Source of the DNA: Cognatishimia sp. 1_MG-2023 | GTDB taxonomy: Bacteria; Pseudomonadota; Alphaproteobacteria; Rhodobacterales; Rhodobacteraceae | DNA: 64,000 nucleotides | NCBI RefSeq assembly: GCF_030548175.1 | Contig: NZ_JAUORX010000010.1 | Span: forward strand, 1 to 64,000 | Direction: 5' to 3' | Shown: one piece after another, positions 17,155-25,996 of the stretch | Numbering within the stretch: the first letter of the stretch is position 1 | Layout: every line of letters begins with the position of its first letter | Program-made: the position numbers and the translations under genes | The notes under the pieces: model-generated | What the model saw: only the letters and a program-made list of their open reading frames with translations | Databases searched by the model: none | Told to the model about the DNA's origin: nothing

Positions 17155-18165
17155 ATGCGCAAGCTACTTGGAAAAACAGCTGTTGCGGCTCTGGCGATTT
17201 CATTCGCCGGCGAAGCTATGGCGACAGAATGGAACGTTTCTTTGTGGGGCAAACGCCGCGCCTTTACAGAACACGTTGAAAAACTAGCTGAACTGGTTAG
17301 CGAAAAAACCAACGGCGACTTTACACTGAACATCAGCTACGGCGGCCTGTCCAAAAACCGTGAGAACCTTGATGGTATCTCTATCGGCGCATTTGAGATG
17401 GCTCAGTTCTGTGCAGGTTACCACCGCGATAAAAACCCATCGATCACCGTTATGGAACTGCCATTCCTAGGTGTGTCTTCGCTGGATCAAGAACGCGAAA
17501 TCTCAATGGAAGTGTATAAGCACCCAGCCGTTCAAGCGGACCTAGGTCGTTGGAATGCAACACTTTTGATGCCATCTCCACTGCCACAATACAACTTGGT
17601 TGGTGTGGGCGATGCGCCAGCAACTTTGGCTGATTTTGCAGGTCTGAGCGTTCGCGCAACTGGTGGTATCGGTGCAGCAATGGAAACCGTTGGCGCAGTT
17701 CCAACATCCATGTCCGCTACCGAAGTCCGTCAGGCAATGGACAGCGGTGTTGTCAAAGCGGTTAGCTTTGCACCACACGCACACATGTCATTTGGCACGA
17801 TCGAAAACGGCAAATGGTGGACCACGAACCTGAACCCAGGCACAGTAAACTGCCCAGTTGTCGCAAACACAGACGCGTTAGCGGATTTGTCTGACGAGCA
17901 CCGTGAGGCGCTGTTGGGTTCCATCGACGAAGCGCTGGATCACTACATCGACACATATAACAACAAGACGATGGCAGCTTGGGGCCCAGCTTTGCAAGAG
18001 CGTGGCATCACCGAAGTGACTTTTGCTGACAGCGAAATCGCAGCCTTCAAAGAGGCAGCAGCAGCACCTGCGGCGGCAGCTTGGATCGAAGAAAACAATG
18101 CGCGTGGTCTACCAGCACAAGAGCTGTATGACCTTGTGACAGGTTTGGTTGCAAAAGGCATGTAA
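17155..18165 (+). CDS. dctP: TRAP transporter solute-binding protein DctP family
   Basis: 336 aa from ATG 17155, chosen over an upstream in-frame ATG because GGGAGGTG lies 6 bases before it and the signal peptide (MRKLLGKTAVAALAISFAGEAMA) starts here. Family features are the N-terminal strand WNVSLWGKRRAFTEHVEKLAELV, the INI-GGLSKNRENLDGI segment, and LSVRATGGIGAAMETVGAVP with the conserved Arg that binds the substrate carboxylate in DctP proteins. The protein is periplasmic. The substrate is an organic acid, but C4-dicarboxylate is only suggested by the adjacent DctBD pair. Confidence 0.92.
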   Translation: MRKLLGKTAVAALAISFAGEAMATEWNVSLWGKRRAFTEHVEKLAELVSEKTNGDFTLNISYGGLSKNRENLDGISIGAFEMAQFCAGYHRDKNPSITVMELPFLGVSSLDQEREISMEVYKHPAVQADLGRWNATLLMPSPLPQYNLVGVGDAPATLADFAGLSVRATGGIGAAMETVGAVPTSMSATEVRQAMDSGVVKAVSFAPHAHMSFGTIENGKWWTTNLNPGTVNCPVVANTDALADLSDEHREALLGSIDEALDHYIDTYNNKTMAAWGPALQERGITEVTFADSEIAAFKEAAAAPAAAAWIEENNARGLPAQELYDLVTGLVAKGM

Positions 18166-18176
18166 TCTGAAATTGG

Positions 18177-18200
18177 CCTCTGGCGGCATGCTGCCAGAGG
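18177..18200 (+). promoter_or_regulatory. Intercistronic hairpin between dctP and dctQ
   Basis: CCTCTGGCGGCA / TGCTGCCAGAGG forms a 24-base dyad with one G-T wobble, 12 bases after the dctP stop. It is followed by TCTCCCCTTTCC rather than a T run. Such hairpins in TRAP operons commonly keep the binding protein more abundant than the permease; that role is inferred. Confidence 0.6.
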
Positions 18201-18229
18201 TCTCCCCTTTCCATTGAAAGGAGCACAGC

Positions 18230-18874
18230 ATGGCTGGCGCATCTTTGGTTCTGACGGACGGAAGCACTCTGTCTCGTATCGATCAATCCCTTAATAAACT
18301 TGAAAAATTCCTAGCGCTGCTCAGCGGCTTGGCTGTGTTTTCACTGATGGTTCTTGCGGTGTTTTCCGTGAGTGGTCGGAATGCATTCAATCAGCCCCTA
18401 CCCGGCTATGTCGATTGGATCGAACAAGCGATGCCTTTGATTGCCTTTATGGGCATCTCTTTCACACAGCGTGAAGGTGGGCATATTCGCATGGATATGT
18501 TGGTTGGCGCTTTGCGAGGGCGCATGCTGTATGTGGCTGAGTTTGTGACAACATTCGCTGTGCTCGTACTGATGGTTCTGCTTGTCTGGGGCACTTGGGC
18601 GCATTTCCAGCGAAGCTTTGATTTCGCCTCTCCGATGTGGAGCCGTGATAGCTCGATGGACATCGCTTTGCCAATTTGGCCTGCTAAACTATTGGCACCA
18701 GTTGCCTTTTTCGTTTTGTGTGTTCGTCTTGTTCTGCAGCTTTGGGGATATGTCCGGGCCTTTGTCGAAAATACGAACACGCCAATTGCGGTACCTTTGA
18801 TTGCTGATGCTGCAACACAAGCCGCGCTTGAGGCCGAGCATGTCTCGGGCCTTGATGAAAATAAGAACGCATAG
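18230..18874 (+). CDS. dctQ: TRAP transporter small permease DctQ
   Basis: 214 aa, four predicted transmembrane helices (about 28-48, 62-80, 103-123, 148-170). The family pattern NAFNQPLPGYVDWIEQAMP and FTQREGGHIRMDML near the first helices is typical of DctQ. GAAAGGAG precedes the ATG. The C-terminal tail of about 40 residues is soluble. It forms the membrane complex with DctM encoded 9 bases downstream. Confidence 0.9.
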   Translation: MAGASLVLTDGSTLSRIDQSLNKLEKFLALLSGLAVFSLMVLAVFSVSGRNAFNQPLPGYVDWIEQAMPLIAFMGISFTQREGGHIRMDMLVGALRGRMLYVAEFVTTFAVLVLMVLLVWGTWAHFQRSFDFASPMWSRDSSMDIALPIWPAKLLAPVAFFVLCVRLVLQLWGYVRAFVENTNTPIAVPLIADAATQAALEAEHVSGLDENKNA

Positions 18875-18883
18875 GGACAGAAC

Positions 18884-20284
18884 ATGGAACCGATTGAAAT
18901 TGGTCTGATCGTCTCGGGCGGTCTGTTGGTGATGGTTGTGCTGGGGATGCGCGTTGCATTCGCGGCGGGTTTGGCCGGTATGGTTGGCCTTATTTGGATT
19001 TTCTGGTCGAAAAAAGGCTATGATCCAGAAGACTTTAGCTGGGCTTTGACTGTTGCGGTAAAAACCGCTGGTCAAGTTCCGCACTCAAAAATTTCTTCTC
19101 AGGCATTAAGCCTGATCCCTACTTTTATTCTGATTGGCTACTTGGCGTACTACGCGGGCCTAACCAAAGCGCTGTTTGAAGCAGCTAAGCGTTGGTTGGC
19201 TTGGGTACCCGGTGGTCTTGCTGTATCGACAGTCTTTGCAACAGCAGGTTTTGCTGCAGTTTCAGGGGCTTCGGTGGCGACGTCCGCGGTATTTGCGCGG
19301 ATTGCGATCCCTGAAATGTTAAAGATTGGTTATGATAAGCGGTTTGCCGCAGGGGTCGTTGCTGCGGGGGGGACATTAGCATCCCTGATTCCCCCCTCAG
19401 CAATCTTGGTAATTTACGCCATTATTGTTGAGCAGGACGTCGGCAAGTTGTTGTTGGCCGGGTTTATTCCTGGTGCGTTTTCAGCGGTGGTTTATGGTCT
19501 TTTGATCATCGGTCTGGCGCTGTCGATCAAAGGGTTTGGCCCGCCTGTTTCTGGCTTTACCTGGCGCGAGCGCTTTGCGTCACTGCCACCGGCATTGCCG
19601 ATCCTATTTGTTGTCGCGACGATTATTCTGTTTGTTTACAATCCCTTCGGCGGTGACGCTTGGGGGACTCCGACAGAGGGTGGCGCGATTGGGGCCTTTG
19701 TTGTCTTTGTGATGGCTGTCTATCAGGGTATGCGCTGGACGCAGTTGAAAGACGCGTTGCTGGAGACGGCGAAATTGGCTGTGATGATCTTTACAATCAT
19801 CTGGGGCGTGTTGATTTATGTGCGGTTCTTGGGCTTTGCTCAGCTGCCAGCGGCGTTCTCGGATTGGATCACAAGCCTAACGATGTCCCCGATGCTGATC
19901 CTTGTCTGTATCCTTTTGGCCTATGCGGTTTTGGGTATGTTCATGGATGCTATTGGTATGCTTTTACTAACGTTACCAGTGGTTTACCCAGCCGTTATGG
20001 CGTTGAACGGTGGTGAATCTGTGGCGGCTATCGACAGTACATTCGGCATGAGTGGCCCGATGTGCGCGATCTGGTTTGGTATCCTTGTGGTGAAAATGGC
20101 CGAGTTCTGTTTGATCACGCCGCCTATTGGTTTGAACTGCTTTGTTGTGGCTGGTGTGCGCGACGATCTAAGCGTTCAGGACGTGTTTAAAGGCGTGACT
20201 CCGTTCTTTATCGCGGATGCGATCACCATCGCGTTGCTTGTTGCATTTCCGCAGATCGTGCTTTGGTTGCCATCGCTGGCTTAA
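18884..20284 (+). CDS. dctM: TRAP transporter large permease DctM
   Basis: 466 aa, about 12 transmembrane helices. Typical segments include AAVSGASVATSAVFARIAIP, ASLIPPSAILVIYAIIVEQ and LGMFMDAIGMLLLTLPVVYP with the C-terminal LITPPIGLNCFVVAGV. It drives uptake using the sodium gradient in characterised TRAP systems. It is the last gene of dctPQM and is followed by two hairpins, the second a clear intrinsic terminator. Confidence 0.93.
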   Translation: MEPIEIGLIVSGGLLVMVVLGMRVAFAAGLAGMVGLIWIFWSKKGYDPEDFSWALTVAVKTAGQVPHSKISSQALSLIPTFILIGYLAYYAGLTKALFEAAKRWLAWVPGGLAVSTVFATAGFAAVSGASVATSAVFARIAIPEMLKIGYDKRFAAGVVAAGGTLASLIPPSAILVIYAIIVEQDVGKLLLAGFIPGAFSAVVYGLLIIGLALSIKGFGPPVSGFTWRERFASLPPALPILFVVATIILFVYNPFGGDAWGTPTEGGAIGAFVVFVMAVYQGMRWTQLKDALLETAKLAVMIFTIIWGVLIYVRFLGFAQLPAAFSDWITSLTMSPMLILVCILLAYAVLGMFMDAIGMLLLTLPVVYPAVMALNGGESVAAIDSTFGMSGPMCAIWFGILVVKMAEFCLITPPIGLNCFVVAGVRDDLSVQDVFKGVTPFFIADAITIALLVAFPQIVLWLPSLA

Positions 20285-20304
20285 CGATCTGTAAATGTGG
20301 AAAT

Positions 20305-20333
20305 TCGTACGTTTCACGGTCTGAAACGTACGA
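20305..20333 (+). other. Hairpin after dctM
   Basis: TCGTACGTTTCA, loop CGGTC, TGAAACGTACGA: 12-bp perfect stem, 20 bases after the dctM stop and 4 bases before the terminator stem. It may be a tandem termination aid or RNA-stability element. Confidence 0.55.
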
Positions 20334-20337
20334 TTCG

Positions 20338-20369
20338 AAAGGGCCCTCGATTTTGGGGCCCTTTTTTTT
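20338..20369 (+). terminator. Intrinsic terminator of the dctPQM operon
   Basis: Stem AAAGGGCCC / GGGCCCTTT with a 9-base loop followed directly by a run of eight T residues; textbook rho-independent structure. Confidence 0.9.
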
Positions 20370-20388
20370 GGCCAATTATCAAAATATG

Positions 20389-20496
20389 AATGATCGTTTA
20401 TATTTTTGAAAGACGCCTGCAAATCAGTGCAAATCTGAACGATCGTTGACAAAATTGGAGATTTACGACACATTATAGAAAATCTAAACGATCATT
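20389..20496 (+). promoter_or_regulatory. hipBA promoter with three evenly spaced operators
   Basis: Three near-identical dyads: AATGATCGTT (20389-20398), AACGATCGTT (20438-20447) and AACGATCATT (20487-20496), each starting exactly 49 bases after the previous one. A perfect -35 TTGACA (20446-20451) overlaps the middle copy and a weak -10 CATTAT lies at 20471-20476. This is the expected layout for autorepression by the HipB-HipA complex. Confidence 0.75.
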
Positions 20497-20508
20497 GAGA
20501 ATGCAACC

Positions 20509-20733
20509 ATGTCCGATCAAATCACCCAACTGGTCTCGACCGCCGCGGAATTAGGTCACGCGATCCGCAGCCGCCGCAAGGCGTTGAAGATGACGCAGGA
20601 AGAATTGGCGATGGCGACCGGCGTTTCGGCGGCGACAGTGATTGCGATTGAGAAGGGTAAAGAAACCGCGCAGGTGTCTTTGGTTTTGCAATTGTGCCGC
20701 GACCTTGGTTTGCGCCTGACGGTTGGGACATGA
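20509..20733 (+). CDS. hipB: HipB-like antitoxin, Xre-family DNA-binding protein
   Basis: 74 aa, nearly all helix-turn-helix: IRSRRKALKMTQEELAMATG, then VSAATVIAIEKGKE and a C-terminal dimerisation strand LGLRLTVG. Size and fold match HipB antitoxins. It is upstream of hipA with only one base between its stop and the hipA ATG, and behind a promoter with three dyads. It should neutralise HipA and repress the operon. Confidence 0.9.
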   Translation: MSDQITQLVSTAAELGHAIRSRRKALKMTQEELAMATGVSAATVIAIEKGKETAQVSLVLQLCRDLGLRLTVGT

Positions 20734-20734
20734 C

Positions 20735-22033
20735 ATGATCCAGTTGGATGTCTTTTTGGAAGGGTCGGACGCGCCGATTGGGCGCTTGTCTAAATTGGAC
20801 TCTGGCGCGAGTGAGTTTCGTTACCTGACCGACGAGGTGGCGCATCCGATTTCATTGTCTCTGCCTGTACAAGAGGCGGGGTTTGATGATGTGGCGACGC
20901 GGGCTTTTTTTGACAACTTGTTGTTTGAGAACATGCAGCGTGATCAGGTCATGCAGCGGCACGGTTTGGACTTTAACGATACCGTTGGCTTGTTGGCGCA
21001 TTTGGGACGGGACTGTCCGGGCGCGATTTCGGTGGTGCCGCAAGGCGACGGGCCTGCGAAGATGCCGGGTGATTTGACGACGGATTACGATCCAATTGAT
21101 CCCAAAGAGCTGATCCGCATCATGACCTCCTTGCGGGATACGCGGCGGATGCCAAATGACGCGAGTGATCCTTCGCCTTTGGCAGGGGTACAAGGGAAAT
21201 TGGCAGTGACGCGGTTGCCAGACGGACGGTTGGCCTTGCCCAAGCCGGGGCTGAATGTTCCGACGACGCATATCCTGAAAGTGCCGCGCCAAAGCGAAAT
21301 GCGGTTGGTGGATCATGAACATCTGATGATGCAAATCGCGGCGACCGTCCAAGCGCACCCGGTGGCGACAACCGAGATTATCGGCGACGGAGATGTGCGT
21401 GGGTTGTTGATTACACGATTTGATCGTGTGGTAGACGGCACCACTGTGCGGCGGGTGCATCAGGAAGATTTTTGTCAGGCTTTGGGGTTGGGGCCGATGC
21501 TAAAGTATCAACGCAATGGCGATCCTGCGCGCCAGTTTTCGGCAGCGGCCATGGGGCGGTTGATGGATCAGACGGATCACCCGGCAAAGGCGCGGCAAGC
21601 TTTGTTGGAGGGGAGCTTGGTTAATCTGTTGTTGGGCAATACCGATAACCACGCCAAGAACCACGGATTGATTTACCATGGCGCGCGGCCAGAGTTTGCG
21701 CCGTTTTACGACATCGTTCCGGTGGTTCTAGACGAAGGCGTGACGCATCAATTGTCGTTTGATATTGGGGCGGCGCAGATGAGTGACGATATTGGCCCCG
21801 AAGATTTGGAGCAGTTTGTGCGGGATCTGGGATACCGGCGGGTGACCCCTGCCCTGCGGAAACGGTTGCAGACAATTGCACAGGATGTCGTCGCGCAAAT
21901 TGATGATATGCGCGGGCCGATAAAGAAACGTGTGGGCGACGTGATCGCACATCAAGCGGCGGGATTGGAAACGGCTCTGGGTCTTGATCTGAACATCCCG
22001 GAGCGGGATTTGGTTGTGAGCGTGCGGCCTTAG
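20735..22033 (+). CDS. hipA: HipA-like serine/threonine kinase toxin
   Basis: 432 aa from ATG 20735. Family motifs: LAGVQGKLAV (P-loop-like region, about 150), TTHILKVP, ITRFDRV, RVHQEDFCQALG, catalytic loop LLGNTDNHAKNHG (about 300) and metal-binding PFYDIVP. Related HipA proteins phosphorylate aminoacyl-tRNA synthetases such as GltX and induce growth arrest; the target here is unknown. The activation-loop serine (ISVAG in E. coli) is replaced by SPLAG, with the serine shifted by one residue, so autophosphorylation may differ. The stop overlaps the convergent Anbu gene by 4 bases. Confidence 0.9.
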   Translation: MIQLDVFLEGSDAPIGRLSKLDSGASEFRYLTDEVAHPISLSLPVQEAGFDDVATRAFFDNLLFENMQRDQVMQRHGLDFNDTVGLLAHLGRDCPGAISVVPQGDGPAKMPGDLTTDYDPIDPKELIRIMTSLRDTRRMPNDASDPSPLAGVQGKLAVTRLPDGRLALPKPGLNVPTTHILKVPRQSEMRLVDHEHLMMQIAATVQAHPVATTEIIGDGDVRGLLITRFDRVVDGTTVRRVHQEDFCQALGLGPMLKYQRNGDPARQFSAAAMGRLMDQTDHPAKARQALLEGSLVNLLLGNTDNHAKNHGLIYHGARPEFAPFYDIVPVVLDEGVTHQLSFDIGAAQMSDDIGPEDLEQFVRDLGYRRVTPALRKRLQTIAQDVVAQIDDMRGPIKKRVGDVIAHQAAGLETALGLDLNIPERDLVVSVRP

Positions 22034-22770
22034 GATTTTGGCAGTTTGAAATCCGGGAGCTGGCCGAATGCATCACGCAGCGCGACACCCCAGCCTTCGG
22101 AAATTTCCTGATAGTAGGGGTCGTCTTGGTTGACGCGGAAGCTGTTGGCCGGTTTTAGGCTATCAGTTTCATAGACACGGACATCTATCGGTAGATCAAC
22201 GCCAAGGTTGGCTTTGATGGTGGAGTCAAACGAGACGAGCAGCAGTTTGATCGCTTCTTCGAATGTCATGTCCGCATCATAAGCGCGGACCAGAATGGGG
22301 CGGCCGTATTTGGTTTCGCCGATTTGCATGAAGGGCGTGTCTTCGCTGGCTTCGATAAAGTTGCCTTCGGGGTAGATCAGAAACAGGCGTGGCTCGCCGT
22401 CTGCGATTTGGCCGCCAACAAGGATTGTCGCGTTAAAGGCGCTGTCTGCGCGCTGGCCTTCTTCGGCGTGGGTGGAGATGACTTCTTTTAGCGTGTCGCC
22501 AACAAGGTTGGCCACTTGGAACATCGTTTCGGCCTGAAGGATGCTTGGATCGCGATCGCCGGTGGCTTTACTGCGTTCTTCGAGCAGGCTGATCACGGAT
22601 TGCGTGGTCGCGAGGTTGCCGGCCGTCATGATTGTGATCGAGCGATCACCGGGCACGTCCCACGCAAACATTTTGCGAAACGTAGAGATGTTATCGACGC
22701 CCGCGTTTGTGCGGGTGTCTGACATGAACACCATGCCACGTTTCAGCATCATTCCAACGCAATAGGTCAT
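22030..22770 (-). CDS. Anbu-type proteasome-related peptidase
   Basis: 246 aa, Ntn-hydrolase fold. It starts MTYCVGMMLKRGMVFMSDTR, the pattern of Anbu (BPH) proteins, with the candidate nucleophile Thr2 exposed after Met removal. Later SDTRTNAG and ITIMTAGNLATTQSV resemble HslV/beta-subunit strands. It is the last gene of a four-gene leftward operon (circularly permuted ATP-grasp, alpha-E, transglutaminase, Anbu), the conserved Anbu neighbourhood. Biological substrates of Anbu are not established. Confidence 0.92.
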   Translation of the reverse strand: MTYCVGMMLKRGMVFMSDTRTNAGVDNISTFRKMFAWDVPGDRSITIMTAGNLATTQSVISLLEERSKATGDRDPSILQAETMFQVANLVGDTLKEVISTHAEEGQRADSAFNATILVGGQIADGEPRLFLIYPEGNFIEASEDTPFMQIGETKYGRPILVRAYDADMTFEEAIKLLLVSFDSTIKANLGVDLPIDVRVYETDSLKPANSFRVNQDDPYYQEISEGWGVALRDAFGQLPDFKLPKS

Positions 22771-22806
22771 GAATACCCCAAAATTAACTTCGCGCTTTCA
22801 AGCAGC

Positions 22807-23625
22807 CTATTGCTGAACTTGCAAGGCGACTTGCAAGTTTTCTGAGCCTTCGCCCTGACGAATGCCCAAAATTGGTGCAGAATCGCGATAGTCTCGACCA
22901 ACTGCGACCCGGACATAACGCGCGTCCGGTGAAATGCCGTTAGAGACGTCAAAGCCGACCCAACCGAGGCCTTTCGTATAGACCTCGCACCACGCGTGGG
23001 TGGCCTCTTGGTCGATGCGATCATCCATAAAGAGATAGCCCGAGACATAACGTGCCGGGAAACCCAAAAGGCGGGCGGCGCTAATCATGATATGGGCGTG
23101 GTCTTGGCAGACCCCCTGCCCTGCGGTCAGTGATTGTTCTGCGGTTGTTGTGCTGTCGGTTTGACCGATTTCATAGGCAACAGCTTTGGAAACTTCGGCG
23201 GAGAGCGCGTGCAGGAGCGCGATGTCGTCCACGTCTTTTTGGTATTCGCCGACGGCCTTGGCGAGGGCTTTGATTTTTGGACCCGGCGCGGTTTGATCTG
23301 TTTGCTGTTCGAACAACCACAGTGGCGCGTAGCCGCGGTGTTGGCCGATTACGCCGGCGTTGTCTTCGACCTCGACCGTGCCTTCGGAAATGATCCGTAC
23401 CTCTGTTGCGCCGGGGGCGACTTTGACCAGTTCGGTGTGGTTCAGGAATTGGTCGTCAAACGTGACCTGACTTTCACCGCCTTCGATGGTCAGGGACCAA
23501 TCCAGAACGGATTGCCCTTGGCCATTGCGTGGCGTTAGGCGGAGTTGTTGCAGGGCGTAATGGACCGGCACGTCGTAGTTATAGGTTGTGACATGCCGGA
23601 TATTCAGGCGCTTTGAATCAGCCAT
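22807..23625 (-). CDS. Transglutaminase-like protein of the Anbu operon
   Basis: 272 aa from ATG 23625 (MADSKRLNIRHVTTYNYD), which overlaps the end of the alpha-E gene by 8 bases; a longer frame has no ribosome-binding site. An N-terminal bacterial transglutaminase-like domain is followed by the catalytic core with Cys in AGQGVCQDHAHIM, His in EATHAWCEVY and Asp in GFDVSNG. This triad is complete. It may act as a protease or amide-cleaving enzyme on peptides made by the ATP-grasp partner; this is inference from the conserved operon. Confidence 0.9.
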   Translation of the reverse strand: MADSKRLNIRHVTTYNYDVPVHYALQQLRLTPRNGQGQSVLDWSLTIEGGESQVTFDDQFLNHTELVKVAPGATEVRIISEGTVEVEDNAGVIGQHRGYAPLWLFEQQTDQTAPGPKIKALAKAVGEYQKDVDDIALLHALSAEVSKAVAYEIGQTDSTTTAEQSLTAGQGVCQDHAHIMISAARLLGFPARYVSGYLFMDDRIDQEATHAWCEVYTKGLGWVGFDVSNGISPDARYVRVAVGRDYRDSAPILGIRQGEGSENLQVALQVQQ

Positions 23626-24562
23626 AGAAGCGATAATCCTCCTCGACGTGCTGAGCCAGTTTAGCATTATCTGCGACGAGGCTGCTTAGGAATTCATGCA
23701 GGCCTTCTTCGAAGATTGAATCAATCGAATGCGCGTTGATCTTGTGGCAGAAGGCTTCGGCTTGGATGCAGCTTTCGTGGCGGGTGCCATATTGCTTTTC
23801 GAGGTTGCCAAGGTGTTCGCCGATCTGTTTGACGCAGAAGGCCAAAGAGCGCGGCATACTGGCGTCGAGGATCAGGAATTCGGCGATGCCCATGGCGGTG
23901 CTTTCGCCGCCATTGATCCAGCGATAGCTGCGTTCGGCGCTGACGGATCGTAGAATGACCTCCCATTGCGCGTTGTCGATGGCTTTGCCGATATAGGCCG
24001 TGGATGGCAAAAGCACGTAGTATTTCACATCCAAGATGCGCGCGGTGTTGTCGGCGCGTTCGATGAACGTTCCAAGGCGCGAGAAGGAAAAGATGTCATT
24101 GCGCAGCATTGTGCCATGCAATGCGCCGCGCACAACCGAGGTGCGGAAGCGGATTTGCATCAACGTGTCGTGCAACGCGCGTTCGGTGACGGGTTTGGCG
24201 AGCAGGTCTTTGAGGACCATCCAACATTCGTTTGTCGCCTCCCACACTTCGGAGCTTAGGGCGGTGCGCACGAGGCGGGCGTTGTTGCGCGCGCTGGTGA
24301 TGACTGACATGACAGAAGACGGGTTGTCCTTGTCACACAGCATGAAGTTAATCACGTAATTAGCATCAAATGAATCGTGTTTCGCAAGATAGGCTTTGTC
24401 CATGCCGGCCGTCGTCAGGATGGATTGCCATTCGTTTGATGAGCCACCCGAGCGGGTGAGCGCGATGTGCCAGCCGGCTTCGAGCAGGCGAGCGGTGTTT
24501 TCGGCGCGTTCAAGGTAGCGGAACATCCAGAACAGGCCGCCAGCGGTTTTTCCCAGCATCAT
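23618..24562 (-). CDS. Alpha-E domain protein of the Anbu operon
   Basis: 314 aa, all-helical. It begins MMLGKTAGGLFWMFRYLERAENTARLL, the signature opening of alpha-E proteins, and has a second RADNTARILDVKYY motif near residue 165. It lies 3 bases after the stop of the ATP-grasp gene. In many bacteria alpha-E and circularly permuted ATP-grasp proteins are paired or fused and have been proposed to make a peptide-like tag; no biochemical role is proven. Confidence 0.9.
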   Translation of the reverse strand: MMLGKTAGGLFWMFRYLERAENTARLLEAGWHIALTRSGGSSNEWQSILTTAGMDKAYLAKHDSFDANYVINFMLCDKDNPSSVMSVITSARNNARLVRTALSSEVWEATNECWMVLKDLLAKPVTERALHDTLMQIRFRTSVVRGALHGTMLRNDIFSFSRLGTFIERADNTARILDVKYYVLLPSTAYIGKAIDNAQWEVILRSVSAERSYRWINGGESTAMGIAEFLILDASMPRSLAFCVKQIGEHLGNLEKQYGTRHESCIQAEAFCHKINAHSIDSIFEEGLHEFLSSLVADNAKLAQHVEEDYRFYG

Positions 24563-24565
24563 GTT

Positions 24566-25996
24566 TTAGTCTCCCAATACCCAAGTGTCTTTTGTGCCGC
24601 CGCCCTGCGATGAGTTCACCACAAGCGAGCCTTTTTTCAGCGCGACGCGCGTGAGGCCACCGGGGGTGAGGTCAATGCGGTTGGGCGACATCAGCGCGAA
24701 GGGGCGCAGATCGACGTGGCGCGGGGCAAGGCCCGCCTTGGTCAGAATTGGCACTGTGGACAGGGCCAAAGTTGGCTGGGCAATGTAGTTGGAAGGATTG
24801 GCGCGCAGTTTCTTTTCGAACGCCGCGATTTCCTTTTTGCTGGCCGCGGGACCAACCAGCATGCCGTAACCGCCGGAGCCGTGGACTTCTTTGACGACCA
24901 GTTCTGGCAGGTGTTCGAGCACATATTGCAAGCTGTCGGATTCCGAGCAGCGGTAGGTTGGCACATTCTTTAGGATGGCCTGTTCACCGGTGTAGAATTC
25001 AACGATGTCGGGCATGTAGGAATAAAGTGCTTTGTCATCCGCGATGCCGGTGCCGGGGGCATTGGCGATGGTGATATTGCCGGCGCGGTAGACATCCATG
25101 ATGCCAGGGACACCCAACATGGATTGCGGGTTGAACGTGAGCGGATCGAGGTATTCGTCGTCAACCCGACGATAGAGCACATCGATTGGCTGATACCCCT
25201 GTGTTGTGCGCATGGAGACATAGCCGTCTTCGACGCGAAGGTCGTGAGCCTCTACCAGTTCCACCCCCATTTGATCGGCGAGGAAGGCGTGTTCGAAATA
25301 GGCGGAGTTGTGGATTCCCGGCGTAAGGACGGCAACGATGGGTTTGTTGTTTGGCGAGTTCTGCGGCGCGCAGTCAGCGAGGGACCGGCGCAGAAGTTGC
25401 GGGTAGGCAGACACGGGGCGCACATTCAGCTTGGTGAACAGCTCGGGGAACATGTGCAGCATCGTCTCGCGATTTTCGAGCATGTAGCTGACGCCCGATG
25501 GTGTGCGCGCATTGTCTTCGAGGACGTAGAATTCATCCTGACCGGTGCGCACCAGATCGGTGCCAACAATATGGGTGTAAACACCCCCGGGAGGTTTGAC
25601 GCCGACCATTTCTGGTAGGAAGGCTTCGTTGCCAGCGATGATCTCTTTTGGGATGCGGCCGGCGCGCAGAATTTCCTGGCGGTGGTAAATATCATGAAGG
25701 AATGCGTTGATGGCGCGAACACGTTGTTCGATGCCGCGTTCCAAGGTGCGCCATTCTTTTGCGGCGATAATCCGGGGAACGATGTCAAATGGGATCAAGC
25801 GCTCGTCAGCTTCGTCTTGACCGTACACATTAAAGGTAATGCCTATTCGCCTAAAAAATGTTTCGGCTTCGCTGGATTTACGCCTGAGCGCTTTTATATC
25901 CTCGCGATTGAACCAATCATAATAAGCCTCGTACGGTTGCCGAGGGCCATCTGCACTCGCCAACATCTCATCAAATAATTTTTTCTCTTCCGACAT
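24566..25996 (-). CDS. Circularly permuted type 2 ATP-grasp protein of the Anbu operon
   Basis: 476 aa. Recognised by NAFLHDIYHRQEILRAGRIP, FYVLEDNARTPSGVSYMLENR, TPGIHNSAYFEHAFLA, VDVLYRRVDDEYLDPL, IANAPGTGIADDKALY and VVKEVHGSGGYGML, in family order. ATP-grasp enzymes join a carboxylate to an amine with ATP. It is the first gene of the operon. The upstream 292 bases contain an AT-rich promoter zone with a direct repeat TTGTATGC (26134-26154 area). Confidence 0.92.
   Translation of the reverse strand: MSEEKKLFDEMLASADGPRQPYEAYYDWFNREDIKALRRKSSEAETFFRRIGITFNVYGQDEADERLIPFDIVPRIIAAKEWRTLERGIEQRVRAINAFLHDIYHRQEILRAGRIPKEIIAGNEAFLPEMVGVKPPGGVYTHIVGTDLVRTGQDEFYVLEDNARTPSGVSYMLENRETMLHMFPELFTKLNVRPVSAYPQLLRRSLADCAPQNSPNNKPIVAVLTPGIHNSAYFEHAFLADQMGVELVEAHDLRVEDGYVSMRTTQGYQPIDVLYRRVDDEYLDPLTFNPQSMLGVPGIMDVYRAGNITIANAPGTGIADDKALYSYMPDIVEFYTGEQAILKNVPTYRCSESDSLQYVLEHLPELVVKEVHGSGGYGMLVGPAASKKEIAAFEKKLRANPSNYIAQPTLALSTVPILTKAGLAPRHVDLRPFALMSPNRIDLTPGGLTRVALKKGSLVVNSSQGGGTKDTWVLGD

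Noticed and set aside
20305-20333. Hairpin after dctM as a stand-alone terminator
   Set aside because: No T run follows; the next hairpin at 20338-20369 has the T8 tract and is the terminator.
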